Positions 53,401-64,000 of a DNA stretch of 64,000 nucleotides are shown here, one piece after another. The stretch's first letter is position 1, and each line of letters opens with the position of its first letter. Origin of the DNA: Onchidella celtica (lineage: Eukaryota > Mollusca > Gastropoda > Systellommatophora > Onchidiidae); contig OZ007569.1 in assembly GCA_963931925.1 (NCBI GenBank), forward strand, positions 74,897,900 through 74,961,899. Direction: 5' to 3'. The notes beneath the pieces were generated by a model. It was not told the origin of the DNA. It was given only the letters and a program-made list of their open reading frames with translations, and searched no databases. Both the position numbers and the translations under genes were made by a program.

Positions 53401-56400
53401 GACCACAATTATATTAAAGCGAGGTACATACACGGTATCTGCGACACCTTTAGTGTAATGGTCACATCTCAACTCCAGGAAGCCATTGCCCCAAAAGTTC
53501 GAGCAAAGCGTGAAGATGTTAAAGAAAATATATCCATTCATGAATAGGAAGGATAACTCTAATAAATCGAAGAAAACAAAAAGGGGGATGACAGAAAAAT
53601 GGAATTTGGTCCCAGAAGAAAAAATGCAAGAGAATGGCTGAAAGTTCCCAGACCGAATATTGATTTGGTTGATTGTGAAGGGGACAACAACAACATCTTG
53701 AAGGAGGACGCCGGCGACGACATTGTTAGGACGGCTGGTCACTAGAGCCTGGGGATGACAGGTCTCTATAGAACGCGACGCACAAGGGCCAGGATTTCGT
53801 TGGAGCTCCAGTCTGCTGCGATTGGCAGGTCTATTCAGAAAGTGTAACGAGTTTTGGGGGCTAGTTCTGGGTCGGAGGTCTTCGGCTACTGTGGCAGTGG
53901 TGATGCTGTCCCTAGTAATGAGTGTTTCTGTTCATAACGTTTTGATACTTGCTGATGTAATCTGGGTCTCACTCTCCTTCTTCACACTATTGTCAGAAAC
54001 CGTTTTTGTTACATTGCCCTATCCTTTTCCTGTTCAAATCTTTATGTTTCTGCGTTATAAGATCTGATTACCTTATTTGACAAGAATTATAAACATATTC
54101 ACCATTCTGTAATGTCCTTTTCTTTTTGTACCACTACCATACAAATCCTCCTTTTTGCCATTTCCCGGAATTTTTTTTCTTCACATTTTTAAAATCTGAC
54201 ATAAATCTGTTTCCACCACTTTTTTCTCCAAACTCCCTCTTTCTTTCTTTCTCTCCAACACTCATTCCTCAAGCCCCCATATTCTCACTCGCTCTATCTC
54301 CTCTGGGCCCTGTTCTCTTTTCGCGTGCCTGCTCACTCTTTCCTCCTCAGGGACCATGTTTCCCACACACGCACAGCAGCATGGTGACAAAACCCAGGGA
54401 AAACCAGTGGTCTCCGCGTTAAATTTGCAAAGGTTCTGGTAACGCCATACCCCCTGAGCGTGTTCCTTCCACAAGATTCTTCCTATAGTCCTCACTGTGC
54501 CACAACAGCTTGGCTACTTGACTTTCCTTTTCCTTTCTCTTCTTCTCCTCTGTTCACCTTGTCTCTCTCTGTGCATATGAGTGTATCCTTCTTACTTTCT
54601 CCTTGTCTCTCACTGCCGCCGTCTCTGTCCTTCTTTTGCTGATTTCCTTTCTTTCTATCTTTCATTCTGTTCAAGAATGCAAAACAACTCCCTGTCTGAA
54701 CAGCGAAGAGTGACCAAATCAATCAGGACAGACATCGTAAAAAATGGTCACAATTCCCTAATAATAATCTAACTAAAGCTGTGACAGTTGTGATCGTCCA
54801 TGCCAACACTAACAACTAAGGATCTGGCCACAGTCTCAACCCAAACATGAAAATTAAAACAACGAGAAGAAAAACAGTTGTGGTCAGAATAGAACTTGTT
54901 CCGTGCCCTTTCCGTGGAAACATTTGCTGCGGATGCATAGATCACAATCTATCAGAGAGAAAAAAAAAACTTCTGAAAAAGAAACATGTCACATAAAGAG
55001 CCTACGGCTAAACACCTTCAACTTTTATCTGAGGTCGTGGAAGATGACGACAAATGCTTAAAAAAACAAGACACAAAAGCAAAGGGGAAATGAACAATCG
55101 TCTTGAATGTTGACAAACAAATAAGAAGAACAGGGACACAACAACAGTTTTCCAAACAACAAACGGACGACCAGTGCAGTTTATGATTCATCGCGGCCAA
55201 TCTCTGGTTTCGGACGAGAACATATTACGTAGAGAAGTGGAAAGGCTCACGGAGGAAGAGGTGGGGATACTGAGGGGGAAGAGGCACTCAACTCACAGAA
55301 AAATGGGAGGGAATGATAGGAAAGACTCACTGCAGAGGAAAACACAATTTAAAAGTGGGTCAGTTGGAAGACGATGGAGGAGGAAAAGTCGCAAGTCCAG
55401 ACGCTGCAATAAGAACTGGGGGAGTGAGAGGAGAGCAAGCTGAAGGAGGAAGAGAAAGAGGCAATAAATATCCATATAAGGGATCAAATACATCATTGGC
55501 AGGAAAGCTGCGGAAAGATAAAAACCCATAATTTCGTTTTTTTCCGCTGCCTCTTCCTTTTGCGCTGTTTTTTACCCCTCTTTTTTAACGTGCGTCTTCA
55601 TTCTCTCATTGGGTGCATGTGGGCCGTTGAAGAGACAGGGGAGAAGGACCGGCGTCAGAAGATGCCAATCTAGATCTGCCATTGATCCTCACTGTCTGGA
55701 AGCAAAAGGGTCTGGCCAGGGATCCAGTGGGGTCCCCTGGCTTCCGATCCAGTCCCTATTGGCTCCCTGGTAGCGTGCTGGTCCTTCACGCTCGGAGCCC
55801 TGAAACTTCTCGGGAGAACGCATTCGAGGGGGGAGAAAAGGAAATGGACTGAGAGGTGGGGGGGTGGGGGAGAGAAGATAGAATGAGATGACGTGCGTGC
55901 ATACGCGTGATTGTCTTTATGTGTGCGAATGTTTAGATGAAAAAGGGTGGGTGGGTGGAACTGGGGGTGCCCTTTGTTTTTGGCCCTGTTTTCTCTGAGC
56001 ATTTGTTTTTCTTGTTGTTCTGGGTGTGTGAGAGCCAGCCTGTGTGTATGTTTTTGTGCCTGGGAGTGTGTATGTCTTTGCGTGTACTGCAGATGTAAAA
56101 ATACACAGAAAAATTTGAACTGTTATCTTAGTGCGCTGCCTCCCCCCGAGCTTCTGCTTACCTATACTGACTTCTGTTTGACCAGTACGTCTGGTGGGTA
56201 TGTGTGCTTGGTGTCCTTTGTATCGCTGAAATGATGTCATTTGGTGTTTCAATATTGCTGAATAATAACGAAAAGAATCTGTAGGGTATCTGTGTAACTC
56301 TTTTGTGTTTTTTCTAAACTCTTCTCACGTTCCTCTGATCTCTATTTGTCAAAATTTATTGTTTCTCTTCGGGTGGAGTCCTTGTCAGCAAATGTGCATG

Positions 56401-56688
56401 AAAACAAAAATTACTGTTTATATCATTGTGATCAGTGACTCTGGGAAAACATTAGCTAGCCATCCTAAGTCAAACTTCAGTCTGTAAACCAGCTCAGTAA
56501 GAAAACCGGTTAACTGTGAAGACACCCAATGTCCATTTGTAAGCTTCAAGTCTCCTCAGGGATGAAAAAGAAAATGCAGATGGTCTAGTTTCATCCTAAA
56601 GAAAAGATGATTAAATTTCTTTCCTGAACCATTTCGGCACGAAAAACATTCTGCGACAAATTTCTCTTTCTGATTTTCTTTCCTTTTC

Positions 56689-56743
56689 TCATCTCTCTCT
56701 CTCCCTCTCTCTCTCTCCCTCTCTCTCCCTCTCTCTCTCTCTC
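56689..56743. repeat. CT microsatellite
   Basis: (CT)n with regular CCCT interruptions on the plus strand. The pyrimidine-rich, C-run-rich DNA continues patchily to about 57130. Confidence 0.9.
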
Positions 56744-59700
56744 CAACTCTCCCCGGTCTTATTCCCCCTCACATTAACTTCTTCAAATGTTCTAACTTGC
56801 GCAGATACCCTGCACTATGGCATTAATAATTCACAGACAGAAACACTCATCTTTTTTTCATCCTTTGTCTCTCACAAAACACCCTTCTATCCATCCTTCC
56901 ACCTCCTTCTCCCCTCCCCCAAACCGCCAGGCTCATAATTTGTTCCCTTCATCGCCCCCCCGTTCTCACACCTCGTACGTCTTTGCCATATTCCGTAAGA
57001 CACGCTCCTTTTTAAAGCTAGCAACGCCGCTCTCCCCCCCCCCCTCCCCCGTCCACCATTCTCACAGTTCTTTATTCTTGTTGTTCACCCTCTTCTCCCT
57101 CCTTCCCTCCCTCCCTCTTTCTCCCTCCCTGATACATTTTCCACGGCCCCCCAGCTGTCCTGGTTTCCGCGTCACCGTGCCAGAGACTGGCTGGTTCTCT
57201 CATGCATAATTCATGACTTTATCGGATCCCAAATATGACTTCTTGCAGATTTCTTACTCACTCTGCCGGAGATTATCAAGCGGCCGGCTGGATTGGAGGT
57301 CGGTTCCGTGTACTCGTCGATAATAAGCGCCCAGGACTAGACTTTCACCCGGCCGACCTTTCAGCATTTTCAGGCCATAAACATCAGGGATAGTGACAGC
57401 AGCATGATGCCACGTCGGCTCCCACTGTTGACACAGTTTTCTTCAGCCTGATGAATTTATATTTCTGTCATTTTTCCCCCCGTGTTTACGTAACTCTGGT
57501 AATGAATTTGCACTCACTCTCATACCGGCTGAGACAGATATGGGGAGAAATGGCCGGATGAAAAGATACTTTGAAGAAAAGAAAAAAGCAAACAAAAAAA
57601 AAAAGCTGAAGAAAAAAGGTTTTGTGGGAGGCTGTAAAATAAACTTTTTTAAAATTTCTCCTGATACAAGGCAAATTGTCTAAGATAACCACTCGCGCTT
57701 TCCCTGGACCTTGACTTTGTGTAGCATAGTAGACACCCACCATACCTCTTGTCCTTCCCCACCCCCATTTTCCACCGGATTCTACGACGGAGAGGACCTC
57801 TACTTCCCCGATCCCCCGTGGAAAAGTTTTAAGATGGAACAAAATATTAGATGAAAGAAATGTCATTCACTGAAACCGGTGAAGGAAAGAAACTGACAAA
57901 ATTTGTAACATTGCCGGAACAAATGAAATATTTTTTTTTTTAATGGTATTGTAAGATTTACTTAATCATTAGAAGTTAACTGCCATGGCGTAAGAATCTC
58001 ATCATCTTAGTAAAGTATATACTCAAGTAGGCTGGACCAAAAGAGACATTTACATTAATTCCAAATAAACCAAGTCAAATCACAACGGAGATATTGCTGT
58101 CGTACAAAGAGGATAACTTCAGTGTTATTCATTCCATTGCACTATGGTAGAACCTGCAAGCCTCATGGAAGACTGTTATACTCAGCTTACGGTACTGGCA
58201 GTTTAACACAAAAGTGTTTCTTACGATCACCTCAACTGCACAGTCTACCTTTTAAAAGAATCTTTGTTAGCTAGATGAGAATTCCCTGCTGACATCTGAA
58301 CAACCACTGCGAACTCTGACAAATTTGGTATGAGGTCTGTTCAACTTTTTAACTATATCGTGACAATATGACGTCATTGTCACTGACATTATCAGAATTT
58401 CACGGACAAAGAGGGTTAATATCTCCACCTGGACGCTGGTTCCAGATGACACATTCGATGATGCTTTATCATCTACGATACTTTGTTGTTTGTTTGTGAG
58501 TTTGTTTGACTGACCAGTGGCACTCACATTAGTCAACACGCAAGCAGGAGCAGAGTAGATTATCATGCTCAGATACCAACTGATCAAGAACCATCATGCG
58601 TGCACACGGGTAGGTCCTTGAGGAAAATAATAGAGACGGGGAAGAGAGGGTGGGAAGCGGAGAGTCTGGCGGAAAGGGGTGGGTGGGTGGGGTTAGATTG
58701 CAGCCAGAAGATGTGACTATTCGCCCTGGGTGCTGCACAAAGACAAAAGAAACAGAAACAGGCAGCGCGTGAGGTGAGGGGGGAGGAGGGGGGAGGTGGG
58801 AGGCGACCGGGGTGGAGGGGGGGGGGAGGGAGAAGTGAGAAGGTCTCGGGAACAGAGAGAAGGAAATTGTATTGTCAATCTAATCGCATAATGCATGGCT
58901 GAGTCAATGGGGCGATTCTGGTAGCCAAATTGCTCTGGTGCCGCTCGTCCATCGATCTGGCCCTCGACAACACTACTCGCACACCGAAGGCGCCAGATTC
59001 CGCTCCTGGAATGAGCCAAAACAAACCCCAAGACTAGCTTTATGAAGTAATTAAAGCGCACGCTACGTCTCAACCGTAACAAGGGATTAGCGATGAGACG
59101 TATAAAAAAGAAAGAATGCACAAAAACTGTAAATGAAAACTTATATCATTAAGTTTCTCGACATATTTCTCCGACTCATCTGCGTCATGCAGTATTCCCG
59201 CACGCCACTTTTTTTCCGTTTTTCATTTTGGCGTCATGAAGCCAAACCGGCAGCTTGTTCAGAACGTCACTGCTGTCCTTCTATTCTTTTTCTGGTGGCT
59301 TTGGAGGGTGATTAATTATTTCCACAAACACAACATGCAAGAGACGAGAGCATTAAACAAACAGGCTGAGTTGGGTGAGGATTACGTGAAGTGGGGTATC
59401 CACACAGGTCCGATGTTTAAACGGGTTGTTTGTATGTGTGTGGTGTATTTTGAGCGGATGTTTGGGCTCGTGTGGGTGCCAGAGAGCGGGCGGCCGGCCC
59501 GATAAGTTCCCTTTCTTTGAGCTCACGGATCAACGCGATGACATGAGAGGCTCAATAAACTGGCGAGGACAGTAAAGTGAGCAGTAGTGTGTTGTCATAA
59601 AATGTGGTGGGGAGGGAGAGAGAGAGAGAGGAGAGATTGTTGCAGTTCTATCTCTATGGTCTGCTTTCTTATAATCGTAATTCTTTTTTGTGTTTCTGCT

Positions 59701-62690
59701 TGTTGTTTTAATCTCTGATCTAATTTGTTTAAGTGACTGGCATGGGATCACTCTAAATGTCGAGACGAATATTTGCTTTCAATAAAAAGGCAATTAAGAT
59801 ATTTATATTTCCTTATATATCTAAAGGCAAATAAAGGAAAATTCCAGACTGGCTGGCTGGCGCCGCTGAGTGGTGAAACGAAGAAACACCGAGGGGTTTG
59901 GGAAAGAAAGTGAAAGAGAGACAGGCTTTGACCATTGGGATCTTTTGAACAGGACAAGCCTAACCTTTTATTCGGCACAAACATCGATCATGCTCGCTCT
60001 GCCCCGGAACACAAAACAACAAAACGGGAGAAGCGCTCATAATCTTGCAAAATTCCCTTGAAACTGCCGGAAAAGGAGGAGAAGAGAGTCTCTCTTGGAG
60101 CTTTAATAGTGTGATAGGAGCCCCTTTTTCGGCAAATATAATTGGAGTCGGTTCCCGGCTTCAATCTAATTAAACTAGTCGGTGCCGTCTATTGATTCCA
60201 CGGCGCTCTCCCAATCAGGCCAACACATTATCAATAAGGGGTCCCGAATCGAAAGTCAGCCAGGGGTTTCCGCGGAGGGCCCTAGTCCCGACTCCATTCG
60301 CCAATATACATCTTTCTTTCATTTGCCGGATAGGAGGGAGAGACAGAGAATTTCTGGCGCCATCACTAATAATATTTTTTGAGGGGGAAGAAGTGAGTGG
60401 CGCCCCAAATGTGGACAGCACAGATTAGTTCTAGACAGATTTAGGACTGGCGTGTGCGCAAACCCTTGACTGCGCATGAACGCTGCTGGATTAGCGTTAT
60501 CAACAAGTAGCAATAACTGACATCCCAAACTTAAGACTCCAAATTACCACCAATCGTGCCTTTTTATTGTTATTGTTGTTATTAATTCTATCTCTTTATT
60601 CAGCGGTGTTTTTTTTTTTTCTTCTTCTTTTTTGCTTCCATCTCAGATGCGTCTTTATCCTATTGAATGCTGTAGTCGTTCATCACAAAGTGCAGTTGTA
60701 GATGTAGGCTATCGGGTCAGTAACAACAATAATTTATAAAATAAAATAATAATAATATTAATAAAGAGTTGGGGGAGGGGCGAGTTCGGCAGGGAAGGGG
60801 GCACCACCAATCAGGTTGAGGTAATCGTTTACATGATTAACAAAACATTGCTCACAAGAATTGGAGCAATACACAACCAAATAGATTGCAAGATTGCTGA
60901 ATGTTCATGGCTCAAGCTTGCAGTGGTCACATCACTCACAACTCACACAGTTGATTGATGACGTTAAGAAACTAGGCCACAAACGAGGACCCCCACCCCC
61001 CCCCCCCCAACCCCTCCCAGTTTCTAAAACCATGGCATTTACTCTTGAAACAATAGGCGTTTTCTAAGACGCGGGAACAGCCATTATTCAGAATAAACTG
61101 TAGATGTTGGCCATTAATGAATAAACCAGGTCGAGGTGAGGGGGAGGGTGTGCCTGCATCATATTTAAATGAATTGTAAAGAGCCTGTACGGACAGCGTT
61201 GTGAAAACAGGACGCCATCAAGAGACAACAAACTTGAGCAAGCTGGGGATCATAAAAACTGGGCCCGTCCGTCCATTGTTTCAACATTTAGATCTAGGGA
61301 TATGGGATGATCCTCGCGTCAATCTTTCAGCGTCCCCGTCATGAACCAGGGCCCCCACAAAGACCTCTGCTACAACTGAAGAAAGGGTAAGTGTCACAGA
61401 ATTAGGCAAAAAGTTATTTATCGAAAGACACGGCTTTTTGTTTCCCCGTGTAACAGAATCTGCCGCAAGGCGCAGGTCGGCTGCAGATTGGAGGAACCCA
61501 AACACCGGCTGCCAAATGTCCAAAAGTTACACCGGCCAACCGAGAGGCGGAGTATTTTCACAGGTGTCACTTTCCCTCTACTCTTCCCTGGCCGATCTCC
61601 TCGTTCTTCTCTCACTCATTGCCTTTCTCTCTCAAGCAGCCCCTCTCGTCCAGTAGTTTAGTTATCAAACAGCCCTTCAAATCTGTGCTTTACTTGATAC
61701 CCGCTCCTGTTCTCTTCGTCAAATTCTGTTTTTCCTCTTCCCCTTTCTTCTTCATTCATTCTATCTTTCACGCCATCTACTTTCAGCCGGTGGATGCCTG
61801 GCGTGCCATAGGCTACTGTTTCCACGCAAATCATAAAATTCTGGGATAACAAAATTAGCGGGAATTTAGACGCAGGTAGACAGACATATTGAGACAATGA
61901 GCGCAATAAAGGTGAAATCAATCGAGATGCACTTGGAAGAATGGTTTGAATGACAGAGAGAACAAAACAAAAAGGTAAAACTGTCGAGTAAGATTTCAGC
62001 AACTTCAATGTTAGCTTTGTTTACAGAGATTTCTCTATGAAGAGTTTTCATTGGCCAATAAGGTGAGAAAAATGACACCGTCAAGCCATGAATATAATTT
62101 CTGAAGAAATAAACTTTACCTCAAAAAACGTTCAATCTAAGACAACAAAAACAGTTGAGCGGCGCCAGGAGAATAAGCCTATATTTTTTACGATTCATGG
62201 ATTGTCTTCCCTTGACAGCGTCTCACTTCCCGTCGTCCAGCGCGGAAATAGCGCTACAGTAAAAAACAAAGGGGCAGAGAAGGTGGAAAAATATTCTCTC
62301 AGCATCCGCGTGCATTTAACAAGGAGGCGCATATCCGTACAACGCACACAATTCGATGACGTAGAACACACACCGGAATACTATATTACTGACCTTGTTA
62401 ATTTGCATAGTTTTTAAAAATATGAATCGGCTTAGTAGCAAAACAATCAGACTTCTCCTCGGAGATTGCGTGATTTGCGCTAATACTATACTTGAGTGTA
62501 CGTCGATCACCAATGGCTACCCCAACCCCTTTTTGCCTGATTAGTCAATCTGACTACCGCCCTTTGATACAAACTGACTAGACCCTCACGCCCCCAGGTC
62601 CATCTGACTATTTTGTGTTGTCACTTTAAATTCGTGAACACCATACCAAGTTTTGTTTCATCAAAACCTTCACCAGTCGCGCTTTTTGGT

Positions 62691-62789
62691 AAAACATGTT
62701 GTACGGATATGCACTGTCCATATCCATAAAACATGTTGTACGGATATACACTGTCCATATCCATACAACATGTTGTACGGATATACACT
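62691..62789. repeat. 37-bp tandem repeat, 2.7 copies
   Basis: Units start at 62691, 62728 and 62765 (the last partial). Each contains ACATGTTGTACGGATATACA and then CTGTCCATATCCAT. Within a unit GGATAT pairs with ATATCC, and the third unit starts with the palindrome ACAACATGTTGT. The Met-Tyr-Gly-Tyr-like frames it creates are not genes. Confidence 0.95.
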
Positions 62790-63045
62790 TCCTTTAACAA
62801 TGACTCCAAACGTGGATGAGTTTGCCAAGCATGTTGAAACGTATACGATTATGCTTCTTTCTGTTTTGTTTTGTTTTTATTTCCCTTGCAATTGTTTGTT
62901 TTGTCTTTGGCCAGGTTGGGCTAAAAATCATCCGGCAGGGCTTAAATGGTAAGACAAGCGCGAGGAAGACAAGGCCAGACTGTTTTTGTTGTGGTCTTTG
63001 CTGAAGGAATGATTTCTGAATAAGATACCGCAGAGCACAAACAAA

Positions 63046-63120
63046 ACCTGTGCATATCCTTGACAGTTGGAAATCGTAAAGAGCAGGCCGAACAGGCCGC
63101 TGCCCGGGCAAAATTGAAAT
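63046..63120 (+). mobile_element. 5'-truncated SINE copy (same family as 35725-35997)
   Basis: This segment matches the body of the 35725-35997 element over 62 aligned bases (63058-63119), with six mismatches and one 2-base gap. The two share an exact 18-base block CGAACAGGCCGCTGCCCG. No tRNA-like head is visible upstream, so the copy is 5'-truncated or degraded. It has the opposite orientation to the other copy. Finding the same body in two places 27 kb apart with unrelated flanks is the evidence for mobility. The 3' end is probably within 63120-63145, where the sequence turns AT-rich. Confidence 0.7.
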
Positions 63121-63394
63121 TTGTTGATTAAAATTTATTCATATCATCTCCCCACCAGCAACAACAAAATTTATTATTCATTATTAAATATATATTATTA
63201 TTAGTAAATATTCAAATATTATTTGCATTGTGAGTTGTGAGTTGTGTACTGCGCCTAACAGGCTGTTACAATTTGCTCTGAGATAGAGAGAGGTAGAGAG
63301 AGAGAGATTGAGCGAGACAGGGAGAGAGAAAGAAGCAGTGTAGTGTGTTGAGCGCTTCGTCGGCGCTCCATTCTGCTCTGTGGTTGACAGGTTT

Positions 63395-63443
63395 CTTCTG
63401 TAAAGCGCATAGAGCATTTTAAAAATGGATATGCGCTATATAA

Positions 63444-63476
<33 letters not shown>
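63395..63476 (+). mobile_element. SINE-type 3' tail with ATA microsatellite
   Basis: The sequence TTCTGTAAAGCGCATAGAGC, then ATGCGCTATATAAA, then about eight ATA/AAT repeats has the form of the 3' tail of widespread invertebrate SINEs. These typically carry an inverted AGCGCAT...ATGCGCT pair (here 63404-63410 and 63431-63437) and a simple AT-rich repeat at the end. The 5' part is unclear: a GA-rich stretch (about 63284-63336) precedes it and no tRNA-like head is recognisable. It may belong to a different insertion from the 63046-63120 fragment. Confidence 0.5.
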
Positions 63477-63477
<1 letters not shown>

Positions 63478-64000
63478 TATAAAGGTATAGTTTACTTTTC
63501 TAATATGTATATTCATTCAAAGGCAGCTACTCCGAAGTAAAACAAAACTTCCTGCAATTTGGGCTTGTTCAAGTCTGTCACGAGTAGGTGAGCTGGGATC
63601 AGTAGTTACGGGGGAAGGGGGTAGAGTAAAGTTAACCCACGGCCCACGGGTAATGAAAAGCGTGCATGTTGTGAGTGGGGGGGTCTGCATAAGGCGAGAG
63701 CGCTGTACTACTATCACTGCAAGTTAGAAGGTCCCAGGGGACGGACGTGAGTGAGAACAGTCGGGAGATTGTGACAGTGTTTTCCAGTGATGACTGGTAG
63801 GTGGAACGATGATTGATAATTATGATTGATGTATTATATTCGTCTACGACCATGATGTAAATAAGTATATGTGAGGAATGTGGAAGTCCTTGATACTGTA
63901 TATAGCAATGTGCGCCATGAGCGATAGATGGAAGTTAGCTTCATGGATTTGTAGCGAGAGTGAGTAGGGTGTAATACGGTGGAGGTGTTACCGTAAGATG

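Larger units (their letters stand above)
45768..64000 (-). other. Meis intron upstream of the homeodomain exons (partial, about 18.2 kb)
   Basis: Minus-strand intron ending in TGTGTCTTCCCCCAG next to the 45767 exon boundary. I looked by eye for the Meis-domain signatures usually upstream (the CHRYISCLKGKMPIDLVID region and the PLFPLLALIFEKCELAT region) and saw neither, so the preceding exons are probably beyond position 64000. Contents: GACA/GA (46265-46326), GA (49441-49540), CT (56689-56743), a 37-bp tandem repeat (62691-62789), a SINE fragment (63046-63120) and a SINE tail (63395-63476). The intervals between these (45800-46250, 46330-49430, 49560-56680, 56760-62680) are mostly unique sequence with poly-C and CT patches. 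A perfect Pbx-Meis site lies at 50438. One weak exon-like interval (55693-55799) is discussed as a finding and not called. Confidence 0.75.

Noticed and set aside
53380-53742. 120-codon minus-strand frame with hydrophobic stretches
   Set aside because: No family resemblance, no splice sites or promoter context; hydrophobicity follows from T-rich sequence.

Overview
This is eukaryotic DNA: long, gene-poor, AT-leaning and rich in microsatellites, with no bacterial-style gene packing. The only protein-coding sequence I can support is two exons of one gene on the minus strand, a Meis/homothorax-class TALE homeobox gene. Positions 45622-45767 (146 bp) encode the acidic linker, the N-terminal arm and helix 1 of the homeodomain. 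Positions 26341-26417 (77 bp) encode the TALE loop, helix 2 and the start of helix 3. Both exons have consensus splice sites on both sides and join in frame (phase 0). The protein wording together with the repeat content suggests a lophotrochozoan, probably a mollusc and perhaps a gastropod; this assignment is inference.

Layout: 1-26340 is intron downstream of the 77-bp exon. I searched it by eye for the next expected exon (rest of helix 3, carrying the invariant Asn and Arg residues) and did not find it, so that intron probably runs off the low-coordinate end. 26418-45621 is a 19.2-kb intron that splits the homeodomain. 45768-64000 is intron upstream of the homeodomain exons; no convincing Meis-domain exon is visible, so the 5' part of the gene lies beyond the high-coordinate end. 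The whole window therefore appears to be the interior of one gene spanning well over 64 kb.

The introns hold mobile and repetitive DNA. There is a complete-looking 471-bp non-autonomous Helitron (29001-29471) with A|TC and CTAG|T borders and a 3' hairpin. There is a tRNA-headed SINE on the minus strand (about 35725-35997) whose body matches, at about 90%, a 5'-truncated copy on the plus strand (about 63046-63120). A separate SINE-type 3' tail lies at about 63395-63476, and a possible hAT-like MITE at 14435-14877. Minisatellites have 12-bp, 15/30-bp, 27-bp, 28-bp and 37-bp units, and there are long GA/CT, GACA/GATA and ATT tracts. Most longer open frames are products of these simple repeats.

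Regulatory content can only be suggested. A perfect Pbx-Meis composite decamer lies at 50438-50447 and a one-base variant at 46651-46660, both in the intron upstream of the homeodomain, which would fit Meis/Pbx autoregulation. Several complex, non-repetitive intronic stretches are candidate conserved non-coding elements, but only alignment can show that.
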